NCBI GenBank assembly: GCA_038030265.1
Contig: CM075940.1
Coordinates: 9,114,001-9,178,000 of the forward strand
Origin: Corythucha ciliata
Taxonomy: Eukaryota > Arthropoda > Insecta > Hemiptera > Tingidae
Direction: 5' to 3'
Length of the DNA: 64,000 bases
Shown here piece after piece: positions 13,001 to 23,215 of this stretch. Below the pieces are notes generated by a model. That model did no database searches and was not told the DNA's origin. It saw nothing but the letters and a program-made list of their open reading frames with translations. The position numbers were made by a program, and so were the translations under genes. How positions within the stretch are numbered: position 1 is the first letter of the stretch; every line of letters begins with the position of its first letter.

Positions 13001-16000
13001 GAGAATGAAAGGGGGAGTGAATTGTATGTATAAAAGGGATAGGTATATCTACTTAAATAATATTTTTATTTATAAATTATTTTTTTTGTATACTTTTCCG
13101 TAGCGATCGTGGCAAGCGCAGCAGTTAAGAGGTGGGTGGCCAATATTGAATGTGTTATGTGGGAAGGGGGGCGTAGAAAGGTTCGATGGGCAGACTCTTC
13201 CTATTGGATGGCCCCATGGTATTGGAAGGTGGGTGATCGGTGGCGGGCAATAATGTATTGATAGATAATACATAAGTGTCGAAGGGGTTGCGCATGGTCG
13301 GTGTCGATGGGCCAGGCTATTGGCTGGATCGGCCGATCTCACCCCCACGGTCCAATTCCAATCAATCGAACGCGGTCGCCTCTGCGCACATCCACCGCAA
13401 AAAACCTCCACCCTCGCCCCTTCGCAAGCTCTCTTCCCTTTTTTGCATCCGGACCCAGTCCAATAGTGTCGATACAGTCTATAGGTCCCTCCCACAGCTC
13501 CGCCCCTTACACTTCACACTTAAATATTTCGTTCTTCCTTGATTCCCTTTTTACAGGAATCGATAAAAAGAAAGGTATAATAACTTTAGATAGGGGTCAC
13601 AGAGACTCCTACTTCGGAGCTTGTAATGGGGAAAAGTTTATTACGAATGCAAACGATTCACATTTAGAAATAGGCAGAAGGGGTGACAACCACGCTGATA
13701 TTCTTTCTTTATTCTTTCCCCTCTCACAACCCTTGTATGGCTGGCTAAAAGTTTTAGCCAGCAGTGAAGACACGGCTATCCGTTGTTTCTTCCTTTTAAT
13801 TTTCACTAAAACCTCTCTTTTCACCGCCTCCTAAAGGAAAACCCCACAAGCCTTACAAAATACTGCAAACATTTTTATCAAAAAGGCTATTTTTCATTAG
13901 TGCATAAGGAATTAAAAATCTAGCATATAGCTGTTGTTGTGCAAAAGGAAAAGAAACTCGTATATAAGTGAATATCTTAGCCTAATGAATGAGAATAATA
14001 TCCGCGCTTCGATAATTTTTACTGGAAAAGAAACACCTGATGTGACTAATAGAATAAGAAACGAAGGAAATAGCTGTCTATTTCAACGCTTCGTTGGTCA
14101 TCATTGAGGTTCGATGGTCGGATAAGTGCAACGTCTTGCTTGACCAGCTGTTGTTTTTATTGAGCAGAAACGTGCAAATCGGGGGGGTTGGGGGAGGAGG
14201 GAGTCTCACGAAAAAAACACGCAATTTTATTGAAAGGCTCTGAAGCGCAAAATGCACAATTCCCAAGCCCCCGAAAAATTATACATTGATGAACCATTTC
14301 CTTCATACAGTTACGAACTGGAGGAATCTTGATGCAAAAGGAGCTCCACTAATTAAACATGAAAACTGCAAAATGAGTGTGTGGATTACAAAAAAAAAAA
14401 AAAAGAGGCGGCAGTGGGGGCGGCAAGGTGGGGCTAGCCCTAAACTAGGACGGCAGCAGCTCTTCGATTTTTTCCGTCAGACAGCCGCAAGAGAGACTGC
14501 CCTCCCACACACACCCCCCTCGCAACATTCAACAACGACACTTCTCCAAAACCGACCTGTTAACAACAAACTGACGGCTAAAAAGTATATACAACATTGT
14601 TTTCAATTTTATAAAGTGCAGTTTTTAGTAGTTCTCCGCAAGAACGTGGGGGGGGGGGGTGCGAGGTGGCGGTAATTTGAATCTGGTGAGCTTGTAAAGG
14701 GCGCGGGGTGGTGGTGAAACTTCCGCGCTATTATGCCGCCCAGTTTCTCTCATTGAAGCTTCTGCTGGGTGAGAAAGGAATGAAGGGAAATAAGGCTTTC
14801 GTCGCTGCCCCCCCCCCGCCCGTTCACCCATGTCATCATCCTGGAAGGTCGTGTCTCTTTTCCAGCTATAAATGCGCATTTAAACTGGACGTAAACTCAA
14901 TTTAGAGCTTTGATGGAAAGGAGTCGAAAAAAGTTAAAAATCATGTGTTTTCACCAAAAGAGTTCTATAAAGACATTTAGCATAAAACCCCAGCTCTTGG
15001 TTGGACAACTGAAAAACTAGCCTGAAAATGAATAAATACTTGATTTTTGTGTGAAAAGTATACTGTTTTCTAGCAGTTTGTTGTAAAGGGAGGGCATTAA
15101 AGTTAACTTGCCTCAGCCTCACTTACAAGCTATCTCTCTCACTCACCCATCCCACCGCACCATCACACAACACTTTCCTTTTCTCTCATAAGCCCCTATT
15201 CAATTATTACACCCCGCGGCTTCATAGTTAAAGGCCTCTCTGTTGGAACAGTGAGGAAAGCTCCACAGTAGCGAAGCTCGGATTTCCTTTCTACATATCC
15301 ATCATCCAATCAATATTTTCATCGAGGAATTCACCCCAGAGGCAAAACCTTCGCCTCCACCCCCCACCCTTTCACCGCTCACCACACCACTCTTCCCACG
15401 AGATAATACTGCAGTATACGGAAGTGTTTCCTTTTACCTGATAATGAAAGTTTATGCGCTGGGCTGACGGAAAAGCTTTAAAGCCCGACTTTACTAAACC
15501 CCTGTTCACCCCCACCCCTTCGTTCGAAGCATTTCTGTTGAAAAACAGCAAAATTGTGGGAGAGATAATAAGACGTAATCATTTGTCTTTTAAAAAAAAA
15601 CTGCGTAACTGCATAACATCCATTTTTAATGTGTTTTTTCTTGTTTACTTCAACACAGTGTTTAATATTTTCGATTTCCGAGTAAACAATGTACAAAATG
15701 TATGTTTAATGCGTTCAAAAATTACAGATATGTAAATCTTTTCGGTCTGAATCTCACGATGTTTTGAAAGCGCGAGCAGGTAATGAGCCACTGCCTTGAA
15801 GACGCTCCCCCACCCCCAACCCATTTCATACAGGTCTCCTCCTGTGAACAAGAGAAAGAACCGAAAAGGGGTAGACGTCCGACAGAATGTTTGGTTGGTC
15901 TCACTTCAATGCAGGGGGGGGGGGGTTACAATTAGTCAACAGGTGGTTTTCATCTCACTGCACCAATGGAAGTGTGATGGAGGGGGGGGGGGTAGTTTGT

Positions 16001-16382
16001 GTGAGAAAAATGGGGTGCCCCCTCGCGTTAAAATTAAACAAACTCCTTGGTGGTGTATGGGATCCGCTAAGAATGTGAGGCGGGAAGGTTTTTTCTGGAA
16101 TTCCAAAAATCCTGTGTCCGGTATCCCTAATCCCTAAAGCCCCCTAGGGCAAAGCTTCAAGAAATAATTTTGTGATTAGACAGCCTCGCTTTGAGGCTTG
16201 GGAACTTTGAAGCTGTTTAGAAAGTTGGAATCACCAAAACTGTAATATTTCCTGCAGTTTGGTGAACAAACGGCCCTCATTTTTTAGTGTAAATCAACTG
16301 TTTTTAAAGCCGGAACACAACACACAAGCTTAGGCACAAGCTGTAGTGCCAGCAGGAGGCGCATCCCGCCCAAAAACCACGG
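10081..16382. other. Non-coding stretch
   Basis: Includes a GC-richer part (10680-11020) with open frames on both strands, none recognisable, and many C- or G-runs (11487, 14647, 14811, 15906, 15982). The 177-codon open frame at 13301-13834 has no domain and changes composition midway, so it is judged spurious. Confidence 0.5.
12421..12449. repeat. 29-nt T homopolymer followed by TTC repeats
   Basis: An uninterrupted T run, then cttcttcttc. Confidence 0.95.
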
Positions 16383-16660
16383 GATCACGGGTGTGAACCT
16401 CTTTAAGAGGACGCCTGATTGAAAATCCCTCTCGATTTTCGGATTCCCCACGACGAAGCCAGGGATACCCACAAAGAGCGCAATTTTTAGGGTAATTTTT
16501 AAACAATGTTTCGATTTTAGTACTATTTGAGTCCCTCACACAACGCCCAATTGATCAATTTGACAAATTCAACCGGTTCCGTCTAAACGCCCCCCACCCG
16601 TGCGCACACTAAAAAGGAGGCAAAAATGGGCGTTTCACGATGTCGTCGCTGTTCCAACGA
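16383..16660 (+). repeat. Family M, compact complete unit
   Basis: In about 280 bp the blocks appear in the order 2 (atcacgggtgtgaacc, gattgaaaatccc), then an aatttttaaacaatgtttcg block, then gagtccctcac with a gatcaatttgacaaattc block, then gtctaaacg, then block 1 (caaaaatgggcgtttcacg). The same order can be traced at 52.3-52.7 kb, which makes this a guide to the family's consensus. Confidence 0.55.
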
Positions 16661-16751
16661 ATGATAATGTCGAACTGTTCCAACAGAGAGGACCGATATT
16701 CACTCGAGATCGGAGTGAAGACGCGGAGCCAGTCACACGCGTGTGACTTCA

Positions 16752-16882
16752 GGGGCCTTATTCTGAACGGTCGGGAAAAAATGCCGCACGCGGGATCCAA
16801 GGACGCCGAATAAGAAATAACATTATCCCGCCATAGCAACCGCTTTTTGCGGCATTTTTACACGGCTTAGGAATACGGCCCC
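16752..16882. mobile_element. 131-bp MITE with GGGGCC ends
   Basis: The left arm begins GGGGCCTTATTCTGAACGG and includes AAAAAATGCCGCA. The right arm, reverse-complemented, begins GGGGCCGTATTCCTAAGCC and includes AAAAATGCCGCA. The arms are about 42 bp with small indels. The flanks are TCAGG-like on the left and CCAGG on the right. The ends resemble those of the 22998-23123 element, although the interiors differ. Confidence 0.6.
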
Positions 16883-17139
16883 AGGGCTGTCAGGGGCTAC
16901 TGTCCGTGGGAAAATTCGTGTGGCCCCTGAAACACAAACCAAGGCAGTCAAAAACGCCTCAATCCCTGGAACGCGTCTTGTCGACCGCGTATTGACTGAC
17001 CCCATACGGCCAAAAAATAAATCATTTAGTCCTGGAAACCAACAATTTTGATTTATAATGCAAATTTGGTCTCTACAATTCGCCTACAGGTCTCTACAGG
17101 GTCAAAGGAACGATTTTTCTTGGATCTCAATCGGGTAAA

Positions 17140-17285
17140 ACAGATGTTGGTGGTCTCGCAAGACCAATACTACCGTGGTCTTGATCTTGCGAGTAGTGAG
17201 TCGGTCTTGGTCTTGGGTTTTGGTCTTCGTCTTGCATGCAAGATCAGTCTTGCGAGACCGTCCTGGTCTTGCTCATTACTATCTG
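17140..17285. repeat. GGTCTTG-rich segment, probable transposon fragment
   Basis: GGTCTTG/CAAGACC words recur densely in both orientations, including TCTTGCATGCAAGA around 17233 and TCTTGCGAGACC near 17250. The right side ends in GGTCTTGCTCATTACTA and the middle holds TAGTGAGTCGGTCTTGG. This looks like a terminal part of a non-autonomous element, but no clean pair of ends could be defined. Confidence 0.35.
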
Positions 17286-17582
17286 GAAGTCTTCAAAACC
17301 GTCAGATTGGGTAGTCCGAAAACGTGCCAAAGCGGCTCAAAAAAGGGGCAGGGCAGAACCCCTCGAAAGTCTGATAGAAAACTAAGGCTCGACTCAAGTC
17401 ATTCTCCCATGGAGCTGGGGTCACTTATTCGAGACGTGGAATATTTCAATATTTACCGCTTGAAAACTTTTGACCTACTTATTTGCTACATATTTGTGCC
17501 GGTGTTGGCAGGGTACTGTGCCCCTTCCCCATCTTAGAAAACGAATGTCGCGAGTGCCTCCAGCCTTCCCCCCCCCCCCAAC

Positions 17583-17660
17583 ATGGCGTCCGCCCCCGTA
17601 AAAACACGACCTCTCAATCCTGAATCGATTCAAAATTTCATACACCGTTTCCAGTTCCAG
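17583..17660 (+). CDS. Candidate first coding exon, protein not recognised
   Basis: An ATG in a favourable context (CAACATGGCG) opens 26 codons that end exactly at a strong donor, CAG/GTAAGA, in phase 0. The peptide begins MASAPVKTRPLNPESIQ and ends NFIHRFQFQ. The ATGGCG context resembles motifs often seen near start sites. I do not recognise the protein. The next segment with good splice signals downstream (21948-22016) is also phase 0 at both ends and would splice on without a frame break. A chance ORF with a chance donor is a real possibility in 64 kb. Confidence 0.28.
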
Positions 17661-20600
17661 GTAAGACAGGGTTGGAACGGGGAATTCATTAAAGTTCGTC
17701 AGTGCTTGTTATGCCACGTGGTTTTCGCCTGTTGGGGGGGATGAAAATGTTTTGCCTCTTTGAATGATTTGCCTGTGGCGGCTCTGTTTCCTAGCAACTC
17801 GTTACAAAAAAACCTTATTTCTCGGAATCTAAATCTCATTCAGAATAATGATAATATAATAACATTTTTTCAAAGAATTGAACGCCGGTAGCCTGATAGG
17901 GGGGGGAGGTTCAGGGGAAGCGGTTAAGATGACGTCATAAAAACTTTTAGTGCGCTAGAAGCAACATTGACTCCCCCCCCCCACCCTTTTGTCTTTAGAA
18001 AGGACGTTTTCATTGCATGACTGACCGTAAACGACATAGAGTCGATGAAGTTCTCGACTCATTTAAGTGAAGTTGAGGCAGCTCCTTCAGCTCGTTAACG
18101 TTTAAGGCTTTAAGTTTCTCAGAGTAAACACAAGGTGAAAGGAAAAGTAATCTGTTAATTCCTAATAGAAGAAAAGAGTGTCTTTTTTTTTGTGTGTGTG
18201 GTATAAGGGAGAATTGTAACGTAATAAAACCTTTAGAAATTGGAAGAGTAACGAAAGGAAATATTAATTGAAGTTAATTGAATGACCGATACTGTATAAA
18301 ATATCTTCCCCAATGTAATTAATTAAGGAGGTGGCGAGGGGTGGAGGCGGGGGAATAATTGAGTAGGCTAATTGGGGTGTAAGGGCGGTCGAGCTATTGT
18401 ATCGGTGCGATCTGACCGCTACCCTTCCTGCAATCCCTTAATTGTCTGACCCCCTAAGAAACACCGCTGCCACTCTATTGAAATTTGTCTCAATATAACC
18501 CCCCCCCCCCTGGGTACTTCTCTTGTTTCCAATACACTCACAGACTCCACTCGAGAACAAAAACTCACTAATGGTAATTAGTGAGCTTGAGGTTTTCGAC
18601 CAAAACCGGCCCTTTCCCCCACATCTAAATGAATTTTCTTAACTCCGCAACCACAACTGATTTCCACGGCTTTAAACCCCTTTGAATATTTATTTGTTTC
18701 ATAAAAATGTTTGACGTGTGTGGGCCTCTAAGGCGACACAGCAATTACGCTCATTTCGACGAGACTACCTCCTTCACTTTAATTAGCGCTAGTTCCCTTT
18801 TTGTCAACCTCTCGCCCAGGTTAACTGTCTGAGGACATATTTTCCTTTTGTCCTGACACGCTGGGGCGCCAGCTTACAGCTAAGTCACTGTTCTTCACAT
18901 AAATTAAAAAAACAAAAAAAAACAACGTACAAACAAAAAACGAATGCAGGGCGACATCTGTTTGTTTTTAGCTATTGTTTGGTGATGGGTTTGATGGTCC
19001 TGGGGAATGATTAACAACGAACAGTGTTTGGATATTAAAACGATTCAGGAAAACGCTCTATCATCGTGGAAAAAAAAAATGTTTCAAGGCTCTATTACTA
19101 GGACTAAAATTATTTTTTATAAATTGGTACTTCGAGTAATTTTTAGCACGTCAGACTGTGGTAGCCATATAGGGAACAATGAATTGTTTGCAATTATTTT
19201 TGAATGTTCGTTACACCCTATTGTCAATAATGATGCACATTTGGTCATGATGCCCATAAAGGTAATCGGGTTGATTTGAGTATTCCTGACTTTTTTTAAA
19301 AACTGCCTTTCATAATAAATTGCGTTATCGGCGAAGATTGCTGAATCGCTTAAACAATCTGGCCATAAGAGTGAGTGGACGGGCAGGGGGGGGATTCGAT
19401 TTTTATTAACGAAAGCCCCTTTCCCCTCCAACCCAATTGTGAAAACCTTGGTTTATTCGCGTTTTACATACAACTGATAGCACAAAAATAATTCGTCGCC
19501 TTGTTTTACATCAAAAATAGAATCCCAATTAACTGTCCTAGATTAGTCCCGGGTGTTTCTCTCCGCGATTAAGTAGCCATGCGAGGTTTCGGTGCGTTAA
19601 CCCCAGGAATGAATCTCGTATTAAAATGCCTTTCTCCTCCCACCCCCACCGGTCGTATCATCCTAGAGTGTCATCTGGTTCAGGGGATGCACGTTTTTAC
19701 CTCTTAATGATTATTGAAACACTTGGGGGCCGACCATAAGCGAAGAGAATCTGAAAGAAGGGTGGAGGGGAGGATATGTGTCCAGACTATTTCTTCATAA
19801 TATGCCTCATATACTTTTAGTGTTATTTCTTTCTGTTAATTATTCTGGCATGAACCTTCTCCTGTCTTATTTACTCGCATTCTACAAGTAAATATGTCTG
19901 TGAAATTGTCATAGAAAACTACGGAGTGAGATAGGAAAGAGGACCGTTATTTATTTTTTCGAGTATCGTACACTTAATTTACTAAATATTTCAAAAGTAA
20001 AAAAAGAAACGCATGGATTTTTAATGAGCTGGTCTCTATGAAAGGGTAGAACTATTTTTTTCAAATGTATTGTCATTCCTTTGGAATAGATATAGAATGA
20101 AAATTGAACTGTTCATAATACCTTCTTTAAAATTGTATTACACATAATGAAAATGGAGACTTTTCAGGGATTTAACTGAAATTTTCTGCCCCAAGGAACA
20201 ATAAAAGGAACGTCTGTCGGTTAAAACTAAAATTTAATTACAGTAGGAGAGAAATTAATAATGGTTGAGAACCCGTTGAGGTCGTGCCATTATTTATAGT
20301 AGAATCTCGTAGAGATTCACATCTGAAGAATTTAAAAGGATATTCTGACCCCTCCCTTTACCCACCATCCTTCAAGTCCAACTCCATAAACTTCTACACA
20401 CTTCCACGAGATGAGAATACTAGTGTTATGAGTTGGTGGGGTGCGGGGATTCTGGACCAAGGCACCCGTAAAATCATGTAACAAATATTTCTCATTTTTA
20501 GTTTTACAACGGTGGCGGAATGTAAGGAAAAGGCTTTTCTCTATTGTAGGTGCTCGCCCTGGCTGAATTTAATTAGAGATTTATTTTGTAGACCTTTCTT

Positions 20601-21947
20601 TCTCGGTCGGCCCCCTGGTAATTCGATTATTCTCTTTTGTCCGAGCGGGCAGGGAGCATTTCATGCGGAAAAACAATTGTACATTGTTAGCCGACTTGGG
20701 TCCTTCAGTATAACTGACGAATTAACACTTGGTGCCAAAAAATTTGGGGGAGGGGGGAATCCTGGAATGACCAGGGGTGGTGAATAGATAGGGGTTGTAA
20801 GACAGAAGACATCCCTGCGGGATTGTTGCATTGCGGAGAAGCGGGACAGTGCTGGGAGAGAGCATTAAAGGCAGTGTGTTTAGCTTTTTAGCTAGCGGTC
20901 GCAACCAGTGAAGATGGGATATAAGAGAGAGAAAGATCAGGGTTGGAGGCTGTAAGGGTGAAAGAAAGAAGGAATGAGAGTTAGGGGTTAGAAGAGTGGC
21001 TGAGGGTGGTTCCATGGCAGGGTGAGGATTCAGGAAAAGAGGGAGACAGAAAGCGAGAGAGAAAGAGAGTGATCGAGTGAGAGGAGTGTATGCTGTGTGG
21101 CTTTTGCTCTGTATTCACCCACACCCTCCCATCTACTTTGGATTCTCGCGCCCTTGTGACGCGCGATCTACGGGAGTTATTGATCCAAACTCTCCTCTCT
21201 TCCTACCCTTTCACGGACCCCAAAAACCAAGTCCCACTACACTTAAAGATTCCCACTCCCAGCCTCACTTCACCATCATCCCACCTTCATGCCAACTGAG
21301 CTACCTTAAATTGATAGTCGCTTTATAATTCCTCCTTGTCTATTTGGGCGACTTGAGTAGACTACCTTTGCGTAACATTCCCTTTCGTACACAATAAACT
21401 TGATAAGAACGTCATTCGATAATAAATGCCCTTATCTCTGTAAACACGTGTTTTTATCATATAAAAAAGTTGCTACAGTTCCTTCTTTTTTTATTATTTA
21501 TTTCTTCTGATATGACGAAACTCAACCCACACTCTTCTTAACTAAACATCTCATTTTCTTCAAAATCTTGTCAGCCACCCACTAATTATGCCACTCTTAA
21601 CGGGGCGATTCACAAAATTACTAAACGGCGACCAAATGCAAGGAAGGGAGCGACCCAGAAGCCTTCATCCCTGCCAAAAAGTTTGGTTACCCTCCAAAAC
21701 TCTTTCACCCCTCTTAACAAGTGGTCAACCTCATGCATTGGAATTTCGATCATCTCACGCCCCCCAACACCCTACACTCTTCACCACTCTCCAATGACTT
21801 TTTTTTTTATGGCTTTATTCGGAGGTTAAAAAGTTGATTCTCATATTGCGCAATTCTTTTGTGAAACAGTCAGCAAGCCCATTTCAAAGGAAAAAGGGAA
21901 GCCGGTCCCTAAACAGACCTGTATAACATCCGTGGTTTTCTTCTTAG
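17661..21947. other. Non-coding stretch between candidate exons
   Basis: AT-rich DNA. Contains a TGACGTCAT palindrome (17930-17938), G/C runs at 17899, 17973, 18501 and 19386, homeodomain-type TTAATTGA words around 18260-18330, and a purine-rich part at 20925-21085. No repeats of the window's main families were seen. Confidence 0.5.
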
Positions 21948-22016
21948 ATTCAGCCTGATATTGCTGTCATCCCCGAAATTCGGTTGTGGCAGCTCTGGAA
22001 GGCAGGGCAGATTCTC
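21948..22016 (+). CDS. Candidate internal exon, protein not recognised
   Basis: This 69-nt segment is flanked by a pyrimidine-rich acceptor (ggttttcttcttag) and a consensus GTAAGT donor. It is open in phase 0, giving IQPDIAVIPEIRLWQLWK then AGQIL, with no low complexity. It is in phase with the candidate first exon at 17583-17660. The open frame also continues through the donor for some 70 codons (to 22234), which weakens the exon reading. No family is recognised. Confidence 0.28.
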
Positions 22017-22099
22017 GTAAGTTTATCAGTTATTTAGTTGAACAAACAATCAACCAAAGTTTTCAGACTGACTACGGGCGGTTGATGGTAAAAAATGAG

Positions 22100-23215
22100 C
22101 AGTTTTTGCAATCAAATGGTCAAATCGTTCTATTACCAGCTTCCAAAAACAGGTTTGGAGAGATTTTGCGGCTTCAAAAGTCATTACGTGGGGTTAGTTC
22201 ACTCAAAAAGCTAATTTGGCCTTTTCAAAAATAAGCATAATGTCAAATCAGCTTGTTTCCAGCTTCCGTAAATCAATTTGACGGGATTTCCGGCTTCCTC
22301 TTTCCAAATGGTAGATTCACGTTTTGGGTCTTCAAAAAACTTAATTTCGTTGGAGTTTGGATCTTTCTACTTTCTTTGGCAGCATCTTGCTTCTAGCTTT
22401 TCTGACAGCATGCTGCAAGATCCAAAAACCCTATCCCTACTTTAAAGTTATTACACGGGGTTGGATCATTACAACAACCAAATAGGCGCGTTTGTCTCTT
22501 TCAAAAAACAAATTCGCATGGGTTGGATCTTTCAAAAACCAATTTTGACGGTTTAGCTGTAAGTGGTTAGCGTGATTCCGGAAATTACTGGGCCCAAAGG
22601 ATCCCACGAATTTTCCCGCAGACGGCGGCGGCAACGCACGGCCTCAACAAGTCCAAGGAAGAGCCACTTGACTCAGAAAATTTGGTTTTTGAAGGGCCAA
22701 ACACGTGAAATTTGAGTTATTAAAAAAGCCTAAAGAGCGAAATTGTTATTTCGATAAACCCAACATAATTTCTCTTGGAAAATTCAAAAACACCCTGTTT
22801 CACAAATAATCAAATCCTGCGAAATCGGTTTTTTGGGCGTGGAAACCCCTCGAAATTGGTTCTACAGGGAATTAAACCCACGAAATTGAGTTTTTGAAGA
22901 GCGAAGGCCACTAAATTGGGTTTTTGTTGATCCAAATCCATGCAATTTGGGCTTTAAAGATCCAAACCAGTGAAATTGGAATTTTGAAGAACCCAGGGGC
23001 CTATTTTTTTAAAGTACTTTTCAACTCTTCTCTTTTCACTTTGCACTTTTTCTAACTCTTTCCATGAGAAAAATTTGAAGAGTGCAAAGTGTAGAGTTAA
23101 AAAGTACTTTCAAAAAATAGGCCCCAGGACTGCAAAATTTATTTATTTATTTTTTTAAGAGTCTAACACGCTGTATTTAACTGACCAAATCCAAGAAATT
23201 GATTTTTTGGGTTCA
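22100..23215. repeat. 30-bp minisatellite family in two opposed orientations
   Basis: From 22440 to 22570 the unit runs in the sense 'ttcaaaaaccaattttgacggttt'. From 22680 to 23200 it runs in reverse ('cacgtgaaatttgagtt', 'cccacgaaattgagtttttg'). Weaker copies lie from 22100 to 22330. The palindromic MITE at 22998-23123 is inserted in the reverse arm. The opposed arms could pair as a large imperfect hairpin. Confidence 0.65.
22998..23123. mobile_element. 126-bp palindromic MITE
   Basis: The ends GGCCTATTTTTTTAAAGTAC and the reverse complement of GTACTTTCAAAAAATAGGCC form a long inverted repeat, broken by single differences. It continues through AACTCT and CACTTTGCACT and covers nearly the whole element. 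CCAGG flanks both ends (22993-22997 and 23124-23128), a plausible 5-bp target duplication. It sits within a degenerate 30-bp repeat island. Confidence 0.7.

Noticed and set aside
13301..13834. Longest open frame in the window (177 codons, +)
   Set aside because: No recognisable domain, composition shifts midway, no splice or conservation support, and overlapping minus-strand frames are nearly as long.
19153..19260. Exon-like segment between acgtcag and AAG/GTAATC
   Set aside because: The acceptor lacks a pyrimidine tract, its phase does not fit neighbouring candidates, and the peptide is not recognised.
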